From Pelomonas saccharophila_A (GTDB lineage Bacteria > Pseudomonadota > Gammaproteobacteria > Burkholderiales > Burkholderiaceae_C), in assembly GCF_031458095.1 (NCBI RefSeq), contig NZ_JAVDXU010000003.1, positions 310,001 through 374,000 of the forward strand: DNA of 64,000 nt, read 5' to 3'. Shown here one piece after another: positions 17,099 through 25,187 of the stretch. Position 1 is the first letter of the stretch. The number at the start of each line of letters is the position of its first letter. Below the pieces are notes generated by a model. The model did no database searches. It was not told the origin of the DNA and saw only the letters and a program-made list of their open reading frames with translations. The position numbers and the translations under genes were made by a program.

Positions 17099-18028
17099 TC
17101 ATGTCGCGGGTCGGCGTCTGTCAGCCTGCGGGCTGCGCCCTTCGATCAACGGCATTAACGCCCGCGTGCCCTCGTAGAGATGCTCGAACAGCTTCTTGAC
17201 GCGCGGCACCTGGCGCAGCTCGACGCGGGTCAGCAGCCACAGCTCGCTGCGCCAGTCGCGCGGCGGATCGATGACGCGACGCAGCTCGGGATCGGCATCG
17301 CCGAGATAGCAGGGCAAGGCACCCAAGCCCATGCCGGCTCGCACCAGCTGACGTACATGGGCCAGGCTGTTGGTGCGCACCGCGACCTGACGGCCCAGGC
17401 CCTGGTTCTCCAGCCAGCGGGCCGAGGCCAGATGCGCCAGCTCCTCGTCCACCCCGACCCAAGGCTGCAGGTCCAGGGTCTGGGCACTGACGCCACCGAG
17501 CTTGCGCGATGCGTAGACCGTGGCCTCGACCCGTGCCAGGCGACGCCCGACCAGCGGCTCGGGCGGCGGGCCGCCGGAGCGCAGCGCGACGTCGGTTTCG
17601 CCTTGCTGCACGTCCAGCAGTGCATTGCCGCTGCGCACCTGCAACTGGACCTGATGCCGCGCCTGATAGCTGGCCAGCAGCGGCGGCAGCAAGTCCTGCA
17701 TCCAGGTGTCGGCCGCGCTGAACCTCAGCAGGCCGCCGGGCCAGGCCTCCCGCCCCCGCAGGCTCTCGGTCACGACGTGCAGCTCGCGCGCCATGCGGCG
17801 CGACAGCTCGACCAGTTCGGCCCCGGCGCGCGTCGGCACATAGCCACTGCGCAGGCGCTCGAACAGGCGCAGGTCCAGTTTCTTCTCCAGGGCCCGCAGG
17901 CGGCGGAACAGCGTGGCATGGCTCAGGCCGCCAGCGTCAGCGGCCTTGGCCAGACCGCCATGGCCGGCGATCAGCTGCAGCAGGCGCAGATCGTCCCAGT
18001 TCAGATCGTGTGGGGTGGGCGATGTCAT
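17099..18028 (-). CDS. LysR-family transcriptional regulator
   Basis: A 309-residue regulator with an N-terminal winged helix-turn-helix (LRLLQLIAGHGGLAKAADAGGLSHATLFRRLRALEKKL, about 11-50) and a substrate-binding effector domain (about 80-300) with LPCYLGDADPELRRV near the C-terminus. The ATG at 18028 is preferred over a TTG at 18058 because the longer form would cover the likely operator. It diverges from the PaiB-like gene, the usual layout for a LysR regulator and its target. Confidence 0.9.
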   Translation of the reverse strand: MTSPTPHDLNWDDLRLLQLIAGHGGLAKAADAGGLSHATLFRRLRALEKKLDLRLFERLRSGYVPTRAGAELVELSRRMARELHVVTESLRGREAWPGGLLRFSAADTWMQDLLPPLLASYQARHQVQLQVRSGNALLDVQQGETDVALRSGGPPPEPLVGRRLARVEATVYASRKLGGVSAQTLDLQPWVGVDEELAHLASARWLENQGLGRQVAVRTNSLAHVRQLVRAGMGLGALPCYLGDADPELRRVIDPPRDWRSELWLLTRVELRQVPRVKKLFEHLYEGTRALMPLIEGRSPQADRRRPAT

Positions 18029-18037
18029 GGGCAGCAA

Positions 18038-18060
18038 TTTTGCAATGCTTGTTTGCAAAT
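18038..18060. promoter_or_regulatory. Candidate LysR operator between divergent genes
   Basis: Two TTGCAA hexamers, each self-complementary, lie 7 nt apart inside an AT-rich patch of the 97-nt gap between the LysR and PaiB-like genes. The T-N11-A character and position just before the lysR start fit a LysR autoregulatory site. This is pattern recognition only. Confidence 0.4.
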
Positions 18061-18125
18061 TCGCTCATGAGATGGGCGCGAACGATTTCTAGACTGAGGC
18101 CCTCTGAACACAACCCGACGCTGCC

Positions 18126-18761
18126 ATGTCGATGTACGAACAACTGCCCTTCCAGCCCGCCAACCCGGGTGAGATCGACCGCCTGGTGGCCGACTTCCCG
18201 CTGGCCACCCTGGTCAGCGCCGACGAAGGCCGCATGCTGGCCACGCCTTTGCCGCTGATCCTGCAGCGCGACGCCGCCAGTGGCGAGGCGCAGCTGATCG
18301 GCCATCTGTCGCGCCACAACCCGCAGTTCGCCATGCTGCAGCGCCAGCCGCGGGCACTGGCCAGCTTCACCGGCGCCCAGGGCTATATCGCCAGCAGCTG
18401 GATGAACAACCGCCGCTATGCGCCGACCTGGAATTACGAATTCGTCCAGTTCGAGCTGGACGTAACCATCGAGGACAGCCCGGAGCAGCTGCTGCGTGCC
18501 CTGGACCTGCTGAGCGCCCACGTCGAGGCGCCCTTCCCCAAGCCCTGGCAACCCAGCGAGATGGGCCCGCGGCTGGAGCAGTTGGCCCGGTACATCGTGC
18601 CCTTCAGCGCCCGCATCCTGGAAACGCGGGCCCAGTTCAAGCTGGGCCAAGGCGACCCGGCCGACGCGCGAGCCGACGCCTATGCCGGCCTGTCCCGCTA
18701 CGGTAACCACCAACTGGCCGCGGCGATGCGGCGGCACGAAGAGTTGCTGCGGGAGGCATGA
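18126..18761 (+). CDS. PaiB-family FMN-binding negative transcriptional regulator
   Basis: A 211-residue split-barrel flavin-binding protein. It has the family signatures FPLATLVSADEGRMLATPLPL, IGHLSRHNPQ and QGYIASSWM and length typical of PaiB, named for repression of protease and sporulation genes in Bacillus; roles in Proteobacteria are poorly known. It starts with ATG at 18126 soon after the LysR intergenic region and ends at a bidirectional terminator shared with lpdA. Confidence 0.88.
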   Translation: MSMYEQLPFQPANPGEIDRLVADFPLATLVSADEGRMLATPLPLILQRDAASGEAQLIGHLSRHNPQFAMLQRQPRALASFTGAQGYIASSWMNNRRYAPTWNYEFVQFELDVTIEDSPEQLLRALDLLSAHVEAPFPKPWQPSEMGPRLEQLARYIVPFSARILETRAQFKLGQGDPADARADAYAGLSRYGNHQLAAAMRRHEELLREA

Positions 18762-18763
18762 AA

Positions 18764-18786
18764 AAGGGCCGGCAATGCCGGCCCTT
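18764..18786. terminator. Bidirectional intrinsic terminator
   Basis: A perfect 10-bp stem, AAGGGCCGGC with GCCGGCCCTT, around an AAT loop, flanked by A5 on the left and CTTCT on the right. It lies between the convergent paiB-like and lpdA genes, directly after the TGA of the former. Confidence 0.8.
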
Positions 18787-18804
18787 CTGGTGGTCGCGCT
18801 GCGC

Positions 18805-20601
18805 TTACTTCTTGCGCACCGGCGGCACGTCCGTGCAGGAGCCGTGCGCCACTTCCGCGGCCATGCCCAGGCTCTCGCCCAGCGTCGGGTGCGGGTGGAT
18901 GGTCTTGCCGATGTCCACCGCGTCCGCGCCCATCTCGATGGCCAGTGCGATCTCGCCGATCATGTCGCCGGCATGGGTGCCGACGATGCCCCCGCCGATG
19001 ATGCGATGGCTCTCGTCGTCGAAGATCAGCTTGGTGAAGCCCTCGTCGCGGCCGTTGGCGATGGCGCGGCCCGAGGCCGTCCAGGGGAACAGGCCCTTGG
19101 TGAACTTGATGCCCTTGGCCTTGGCCTCGTCCTCGGTCATGCCCACCCAGGCCACCTCGGGGTCGGTGTAGGCCACGCTCGGGATCACGCGGGCGTCGAA
19201 CTGGCTCTTCTTGAGCTGGTCGTCGCCCAGGATCTCGCCGGCGCAGACCTCGGCCGCCACATGGCCCTCATGCACCGCCTTGTGGGCCAGCATGGGCTGG
19301 CCGACGATGTCGCCGATGGCGAAGACGCTGGCGACATTGGTGCGCATCTGCACGTCGACCGGGATGAAGCCGCGGTCGCCGACGATGACACCGGCTTTCT
19401 CGGCACCGATCTTCTTGCCATTGGGCGTGCGGCCCACGGCCTGCAGCACGAGGTCGTAGCGCTGCGGCTCCTTGGGCGCGCCCTCGCCTTCGAAGGTCAC
19501 CCAGATGCCGTCAGGCTTGGCCTCGGCGCCCACCGTCTTCGTGTTCAACATGATGTTGTCGAAGCGGTGCTGGTTGAACTTCTGCCAGACCTTGACGAGG
19601 TCGCGGTCGGCGCCCGTCATCAGCGTGGGCAGCATTTCGACGACGTCCAGGCGGGCGCCCAGGGTCGAGTACACCGTGCCCATTTCCAGGCCGATGATGC
19701 CGCCGCCGACGATGAGCATCTTCTGCGGCTTGACGCCCATCTCCAGCGCGCCGGTCGAGTCGACGATGCGCGGGTCCTGGGGCAGGAAGGGCAGGCGCAC
19801 GGCCTGCGAGCCGGCCGCGATGATGAGGCGCTTGAAGCCCACGGTCTGGGCCGCGCCGGTCTTGGCCTGGCCCACGGCGCCTTCGGTCGCCTCGACCTTG
19901 AGGTGCTGGGCGTCCAGCACCGTGCCGACGCCGCGCAGCACGGTGACCTTGCGCATCTTGGCCATGGCGTTGAGGCCACCGGTCAGCTTGCCCGTCACCT
20001 TGTTCTTGTGGGCGCGCAGCTTGTCGATGTCGACCTTGGGCGGATCAAACGCGACGCCCAGGTCGGCCATGTGGCTGACCTCGTCCATGACGGCCGCCAC
20101 GTGCAGCAGGGCCTTGGACGGGATGCAGCCCACGTTCAGGCAGACGCCGCCCAGCGTCGCGTAACGCTCGACGATGGCGACCTTGAGGCCGAGGTCCGCG
20201 GCGCGGAAGGCGGCCGAATAGCCGCCCGGGCCGCCGCCGAGGACAACGACGTCGAAGGCCTGGTCGGCGCTGCCGCTGTAGGTGGCAGCAGCAGGGGCTT
20301 GGACGGGCGCTGCAGCAGGCGCGGGCGCTGCGGCGGCAGGGGCCGGCGCGGGTGCAGCCGCGTCACTGCTTTCCAGGGACAGGATGACCGAGCCCTTGGC
20401 GACCTTGTCGCCGATCTTGACCTTGAGCTCCTTCACGACGCCGGCGGCGCTGGAGGGGATCTCCATCGAGGCCTTGTCGCTCTCGACGGTGATCAGGCTC
20501 TGCTCGACCTTGACGGTGTCGCCGGCCTTGACCAGCACCTCGATGACGCCGACTTCGTCGAAGTCGCCGATGTCGGGAACTTGAACTTCAACCAATGCCA
20601 T
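18805..20601 (-). CDS. lpdA: Dihydrolipoyl dehydrogenase (E3) with N-terminal lipoyl domain
   Basis: E3 of the pyruvate dehydrogenase complex; it reoxidises dihydrolipoyl groups with FAD and passes electrons to NAD+. The 598 residues comprise a lipoyl domain (1-75, lipoyl Lys43 in SDKASM), an Ala/Pro linker (about 80-107), an FAD domain with GGGPGG (122-127), the redox disulphide GGVCLNVGC (Cys154/Cys159), an NAD domain (VGGGIIGLEMG) and the C-terminal HPHPTLGE dimer motif (His571, Glu576). Lipoyl domains on E3 are common in Betaproteobacteria. The ATG at 20601 follows GGGGA; a TTG at 20613 is an alternative. It is last in aceE-aceF-lpdA, 12 nt after aceF. Confidence 0.96.
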   Translation of the reverse strand: MALVEVQVPDIGDFDEVGVIEVLVKAGDTVKVEQSLITVESDKASMEIPSSAAGVVKELKVKIGDKVAKGSVILSLESSDAAAPAPAPAAAAPAPAAAPVQAPAAATYSGSADQAFDVVVLGGGPGGYSAAFRAADLGLKVAIVERYATLGGVCLNVGCIPSKALLHVAAVMDEVSHMADLGVAFDPPKVDIDKLRAHKNKVTGKLTGGLNAMAKMRKVTVLRGVGTVLDAQHLKVEATEGAVGQAKTGAAQTVGFKRLIIAAGSQAVRLPFLPQDPRIVDSTGALEMGVKPQKMLIVGGGIIGLEMGTVYSTLGARLDVVEMLPTLMTGADRDLVKVWQKFNQHRFDNIMLNTKTVGAEAKPDGIWVTFEGEGAPKEPQRYDLVLQAVGRTPNGKKIGAEKAGVIVGDRGFIPVDVQMRTNVASVFAIGDIVGQPMLAHKAVHEGHVAAEVCAGEILGDDQLKKSQFDARVIPSVAYTDPEVAWVGMTEDEAKAKGIKFTKGLFPWTASGRAIANGRDEGFTKLIFDDESHRIIGGGIVGTHAGDMIGEIALAIEMGADAVDIGKTIHPHPTLGESLGMAAEVAHGSCTDVPPVRKK

Positions 20602-20613
20602 GTCCGTCCCCAA

Positions 20614-22272
20614 TCAGAGTGCGATCCGACGGAAGTCGGCAAGCAGCGATGCGAAGTACACGTTGAAGCGTGCAGCCGCGGCGCCGTCGATGACGCGGTG
20701 GTCCCACGACAGCGACAGCGGCAGGATCAGGCGCGGCTGGAAGGCCTTGCCGTCCCACACGGGCTCGATCGAGCTCTTGCAGACGCCCATGATGGCCACT
20801 TCCGGCGCGTTGATGATGGGCGTGAAGTACTTGCCGCCGATGCCGCCCAGGGACGAGATCGAGAAGCAGCCGCCGCTCATGTCGGCCGGCCCCAGCTTGC
20901 CGTCACGTGCCTTCTTGGCCAGCTCCGACATCTCGGCGCTGATCTGGAAGATGCCCTTCTTGTCGGCGTCCTTGATGACGGGCACGACCAGGCCGTTGGG
21001 CGTGTCGGCGGCGAAACCGATGTGGAAGTAGTTCTTCAGCACCAGGGTGTCGCCATCCAGCGAGCTGTTGAACTCGGGGAACTTCTTCAGCGCCGCGACG
21101 GCCGCCTTGATCATGAAGGCGAGCATGGTCACCTTGATGCCAGCCTTCTCGTTCTCCTTGTTCAGCTGGACGCGGAAGGCCTCGAGCTCGGTGATGTCGG
21201 CATCGTCATGGTTGGTGACGTGCGGGATGACGACCCAGTTGCGATGCAGGTTGGCGCCCGAGATCTTCTTGATGCGGGACAGCTCCTTGCGCTCGACGGC
21301 ACCGAACTTCTCGAAGTCGACCTTGGGCCAGGGCAGCAGGTTGAGGCCTGCGCCACCACCACCGGCGGCAGCGGCCGGAGCCACTGCCTTTTGCGCGGCG
21401 GTCTGCACCGAGCCCGACATGACGGCCTTGACGAAGCCCTGGATGTCGCTCTCGACGATGCGGCCCTTGGCGCCGCTGCCCTTGACTTCGGCCAGCGGCA
21501 CGCCGAGCTCGCGGGCGAGCTTGCGGATGCTGGGCGAGGCGTGCGGGAGCTGGCCCGTGGGAGCCGTCGGCTGGTGGGTCGGCAGCGCGGCGGCAGCGGG
21601 TGCAGCAACCGGAGCGGCGGCCGCGGCCACGGGGGCGGCAGCTGCAGGCGTTGGCGCTTGAGCGGGCGCGGCAGCGGCAGGCGCCGGCGCACCACCCGTG
21701 GCGGCCACGCGGGCCAGCGGCGAACCCTTGCTGACCTTGTCGCCGACCTTGACCAGCAGTTCCTCGACGACGCCGGCATGCGATGACGGGATCTCCATCG
21801 AGGCCTTGTCGCTCTCGACGGTCACGAGGCTCTGCTCGACCTTGACGGTGTCGCCGACCTTGACCAGCAATTCAATGACGGCCACTTCGTCGAAGTCGCC
21901 GATATCGGGCACTTCGATGGTGACGGGGCCACTGCTTTGGGCAGGCGCTGCAACCGGAGCGGCTTGCACCGGTGCGGGTGCGGCAGCAACCGGCGCCGGT
22001 GCGGCGGCAGCAGGAGCCGGAGCCGCGGCAGCGCCCTCGCCTTCCACGATCACCAGCACGCTGCCTTCCTTGACCTTGTCGCCGACAGCGACCTTGATCT
22101 CCTTGACGACGCCGGCCTGCGAGGACGGAATCTCCATCGACGCCTTGTCGCTTTCCACTGTGATCAGGCTCTGCTCGACCTTGACGGTGTCGCCGACCTT
22201 GACCAGCACCTCGATGACGCCGACCTCGTCGAAATCGCCGATGTCGGGAACCTTGACTTCAACCAATGCCAT
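20614..22272 (-). CDS. aceF: Pyruvate dehydrogenase E2, dihydrolipoyllysine acetyltransferase
   Basis: E2 core of the pyruvate dehydrogenase complex; it moves the acetyl group from E1 to CoA. The 552 residues carry two lipoyl domains (1-75 and 116-190; Lys43 and Lys156 in SDKASME), Ala/Pro-rich swinging linkers, a peripheral subunit-binding domain (about 245-282) and a catalytic domain (about 320-552) with the active-site HRVIDG motif (His525, Asp529). E. coli AceF has three lipoyl domains; here the third in the complex sits on E3. It begins 20 nt after aceE. Confidence 0.97.
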   Translation of the reverse strand: MALVEVKVPDIGDFDEVGVIEVLVKVGDTVKVEQSLITVESDKASMEIPSSQAGVVKEIKVAVGDKVKEGSVLVIVEGEGAAAAPAPAAAAPAPVAAAPAPVQAAPVAAPAQSSGPVTIEVPDIGDFDEVAVIELLVKVGDTVKVEQSLVTVESDKASMEIPSSHAGVVEELLVKVGDKVSKGSPLARVAATGGAPAPAAAAPAQAPTPAAAAPVAAAAAPVAAPAAAALPTHQPTAPTGQLPHASPSIRKLARELGVPLAEVKGSGAKGRIVESDIQGFVKAVMSGSVQTAAQKAVAPAAAAGGGGAGLNLLPWPKVDFEKFGAVERKELSRIKKISGANLHRNWVVIPHVTNHDDADITELEAFRVQLNKENEKAGIKVTMLAFMIKAAVAALKKFPEFNSSLDGDTLVLKNYFHIGFAADTPNGLVVPVIKDADKKGIFQISAEMSELAKKARDGKLGPADMSGGCFSISSLGGIGGKYFTPIINAPEVAIMGVCKSSIEPVWDGKAFQPRLILPLSLSWDHRVIDGAAAARFNVYFASLLADFRRIAL

Positions 22273-22292
22273 GTTTGTGTCTCCCCCGGGGC

Positions 22293-25004
22293 TCAGGCGT
22301 AGAGCGGGTTGATCTTGTTGATGTCGATGCCGTACTTGGCGATGGCTTCGGCCACCTTCTCGACCGGGATCGCGCCGTCATCGGCCAGAGCCTTCAGTGC
22401 GGCGACGACGATGTAGTGGCGGTTGACCTCGAAGTGCTGGCGCAGCTTGGAGCGGAAGTCCGAGCGGCCGAAACCGTCCGTGCCCAGCACCTTGTAGGAC
22501 CGATCCTTGGGGATGAAGGCGCGGATCTGCTCGGCGTAGTTCTTCATGTAGTCGGTCGACGCGATGACCGGGCCCTTGGTATGGCCGAGCTGCTGCGTGA
22601 CGAAGGGCACGCAGGCCAGCTCGGTCGGGTGCAGCAGGTTCCAGCGCTCGGCGTTCTGGCCGTCGCGGGCCAGCTCATTGAAGCTCGGGCAGCTCCAGAC
22701 ATTGGCGCCAATGCCCCAGTCCTCTTCCAGCAGCATCTTGGCGACCTGGCTTTCGCGCAGGATGGTGCCGGAGCCCAGCAGGTTGACGCTCAGCGGCTTG
22801 GACGCATCGGCCTCTTCCAGCAGATACATGCCCTTGAGGATCTGCTCCTCGGTGCCGGCCTTGAGGCCCGGCATCGGGTAGTTCTCGTTCAAGAGGGTGA
22901 TGTAGTAGAAGACGTTCTCCTGGTCTTCCACCATGCGCTTCAAGCCGCGCTGCATGATGACCGCCACTTCGTGCGCAAAGGTCGGGTCATAGGAGATGCA
23001 GTTGGGGATGGTGTTGGCCAGGATGTGGCTGTGGCCGTCCTCGTGCTGCAGGCCTTCGCCATTCAGCGTCGTGCGGCCGGACGTGCCGCCCAGCAGGAAG
23101 CCACGGGCCTGCATGTCGCCGGCAGCCCAGGCCAGATCGCCGATGCGCTGGAAGCCGAACATCGAGTAATAGACGTAGAACGGGATCATGACCCGGTTGT
23201 TCGTCGAGTACGACGTGGCCGCGGCGATCCACGAAGCCATGCCGCCCGCTTCGTTGATGCCTTCCTGCAGGATCTGGCCGGCCTTGTCCTCGCGGTAGTA
23301 CATGACCTGGTCCTTGTCGACCGGGGTGTAGAGCTGGCCCTTGGGGTTGTAGATGCCGATCTGGCGGAACAGGCCTTCCATGCCGAAGGTGCGGGCCTCG
23401 TCGACGAGGATGGGCACGACGCGCGGGCCGATCTCCTTGTCGCGCAGCAGCTGCGTCAGGAAGCGCACATAGGCCTGGGTCGTCGAGATCTCGCGGCCTT
23501 CGGCGGTCGGGTCCAGCACGGCCTGGAAGTGCGAGAGATCGGGCGCCTTGAACTGCTCGTCGGCCTTGGCACGGCGGCTGGGCAAGTAGCCGCCCAGGGC
23601 CTGGCGGCGCTCGTGCAGATAGCGCATCTCCGGCGTGTCGTCGGCCGGCTTGTAATAGGGGATCTTGGCCAGCTCGCTGTCCGGGATCGGGATGTTGAAG
23701 CGGTCGCGGATGTACTTGATGTCCTCGTCGGTCAGCTTCTTGGTCTGGTGGACGGTGTTCTTGCCTTCACCGGCCTTGCCCATGCCATAGCCCTTGACGG
23801 TCTTGACCAGCAGCACGGTGGGCTGGCCCGTCTTGTTGTTGTGGGCCTTCTCAAACGCGGCGTAGACCTTCTCGGGCTCGTGGCCGCCACGGCGCAGCTC
23901 GAAGATCTCTTCATCGCTCATGTGGGCGACGAGCTTGGCCGTCTCGGGATACTTGCCGAAGAAGTTCTTGCGGACGAAGGCGCCGTCGTTGGCCTTCATG
24001 GCCTGGTAGTCGCCGTCCAGCGTCTCCATCATCAGCTGCTTGAGCTTGCCGCTCTTGTCGCGCGCCAGCAGCTCATCCCAGCCCTTGCCCCAGATCAGCT
24101 TGATGACGTTCCAGCCGGCGCCGCGGAACTCGCCTTCCAGCTCCTGGATGATCTTGCCGTTGCCGCGCACCGGGCCGTCCAGGCGCTGCAGATTGCAGTT
24201 GACGACAAACACCAGGTTGTCGAGGTTCTCGCGCACGGCCAGGCCGATGGCGCCCAAGGACTCCGGCTCGTCCATCTCGCCGTCGCCCATGAAGGCCCAG
24301 ACCTTGCGGTTCTCGGTGTTGGCGATGCCGCGGGCATGCAGATACTTCAGGAAGCGCGCCTGGTAGATCGCCATCAGCGGGCCGAGGCCCATGCTGACGG
24401 TCGGGAACTGCCAGAAGTTGGGCATCAGCTTGGGATGCGGGTAGCTGGACAGGCCCTTGCCGTCGACTTCCTGGCGGAAGTTGTCGAGCTGTTCCTCGGT
24501 CAGGCGGCCTTCCAGGTAGGCGCGGGCGTAGATGCCGGGCGCGCTGTGGCCCTGGATGTAGAGGCAGTCGCCGCCATGGTCTTCGCTGGCGGCATGCCAG
24601 AAATGGTTGAAGCCGGCGCCGAACATGCTGGCCACCGACGCGAAGGAGCCGATGTGGCCGCCCAGGTCGCCGCCGTCCGCCGGGTGCAGCCGGTTGGCAC
24701 GCACCACCATGGCCATGGCGTTCCAGCGCATATAGGCGCGCAGGCGCTTCTCGATCTGGATGTTGCCGGGGCAGCGAGCTTCCTGGTCGGCCTCGATGGT
24801 GTTGACATAGCCCGTCGTGGCCGAGAACGGCAGGTCGATGCTGTGCTGGCGGGCATGCTCCAGCATCTCCTCGATCAGGAAGTGGGCACGCTCGGCACCT
24901 TCCCTGTCGATGACGGCCGAGAGGGCGTCCAGCCACTCCTTGGTTTCCTGCGGGTCCTGGTCGTTCGCGGCGGCGCCGAGAAACTCTTGCGGCTGGGCTG
25001 ACAT
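22293..25004 (-). CDS. aceE: Pyruvate dehydrogenase E1, homodimeric type
   Basis: Thiamine-diphosphate enzyme that decarboxylates pyruvate and acetylates the lipoyl groups of AceF. The 903 residues match the homodimeric AceE type (E. coli 887). The ThDP motif MGDGEMDEPES running to NCNLQ is visible, as are GGHIGSFASVASMF and the C-terminal transketolase-type YVRFLTQLLRD and TDGFGRSDFR segments. The ATG at 25004 is chosen because AGGAGA lies about 10 nt upstream; the frame stays open to 25070. It heads the aceE-aceF-lpdA operon and diverges from a sensor kinase gene. Confidence 0.97.
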   Translation of the reverse strand: MSAQPQEFLGAAANDQDPQETKEWLDALSAVIDREGAERAHFLIEEMLEHARQHSIDLPFSATTGYVNTIEADQEARCPGNIQIEKRLRAYMRWNAMAMVVRANRLHPADGGDLGGHIGSFASVASMFGAGFNHFWHAASEDHGGDCLYIQGHSAPGIYARAYLEGRLTEEQLDNFRQEVDGKGLSSYPHPKLMPNFWQFPTVSMGLGPLMAIYQARFLKYLHARGIANTENRKVWAFMGDGEMDEPESLGAIGLAVRENLDNLVFVVNCNLQRLDGPVRGNGKIIQELEGEFRGAGWNVIKLIWGKGWDELLARDKSGKLKQLMMETLDGDYQAMKANDGAFVRKNFFGKYPETAKLVAHMSDEEIFELRRGGHEPEKVYAAFEKAHNNKTGQPTVLLVKTVKGYGMGKAGEGKNTVHQTKKLTDEDIKYIRDRFNIPIPDSELAKIPYYKPADDTPEMRYLHERRQALGGYLPSRRAKADEQFKAPDLSHFQAVLDPTAEGREISTTQAYVRFLTQLLRDKEIGPRVVPILVDEARTFGMEGLFRQIGIYNPKGQLYTPVDKDQVMYYREDKAGQILQEGINEAGGMASWIAAATSYSTNNRVMIPFYVYYSMFGFQRIGDLAWAAGDMQARGFLLGGTSGRTTLNGEGLQHEDGHSHILANTIPNCISYDPTFAHEVAVIMQRGLKRMVEDQENVFYYITLLNENYPMPGLKAGTEEQILKGMYLLEEADASKPLSVNLLGSGTILRESQVAKMLLEEDWGIGANVWSCPSFNELARDGQNAERWNLLHPTELACVPFVTQQLGHTKGPVIASTDYMKNYAEQIRAFIPKDRSYKVLGTDGFGRSDFRSKLRQHFEVNRHYIVVAALKALADDGAIPVEKVAEAIAKYGIDINKINPLYA

Positions 25005-25136
25005 GGCCTGTCTCCTGAAGATTTCCGCCTCTGCGGGCGAAAGGGGGCTGTTCTGAGGGGTGCAAGACACGGGACCTTAGCCCGCGAGCGGCGGCAGTGT
25101 CTCATAAGCCATCGCAATTCCCAAATGGTGCGAAAC

Positions 25137-25155
25137 GATTTCTTAATGTGAAATC
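25137..25155. promoter_or_regulatory. Inverted repeat in the aceE/sensor-kinase divergent promoter region
   Basis: A perfect GATTTC-N7-GAAATC inverted repeat in an AT-rich patch of the 183-nt gap between aceE and the sensor kinase gene. It may be an operator for the neighbouring FixJ-like regulator or part of a promoter. It does not resemble the PdhR box. Unproven. Confidence 0.4.
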
Positions 25156-25187
25156 TTCATGCCCAAGCCGACCCGGATAATTTGCCG

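Noticed and set aside
18682..21786. 1034-codon + strand open frame opposite lpdA and aceF
   Set aside because: Antisense shadow of two conserved PDH genes; composition is low-complexity His/Asp/Gly-rich.
22266..25001. 911-codon + strand open frame opposite aceE
   Set aside because: Antisense shadow of aceE; no motif and no ribosome binding site of note.
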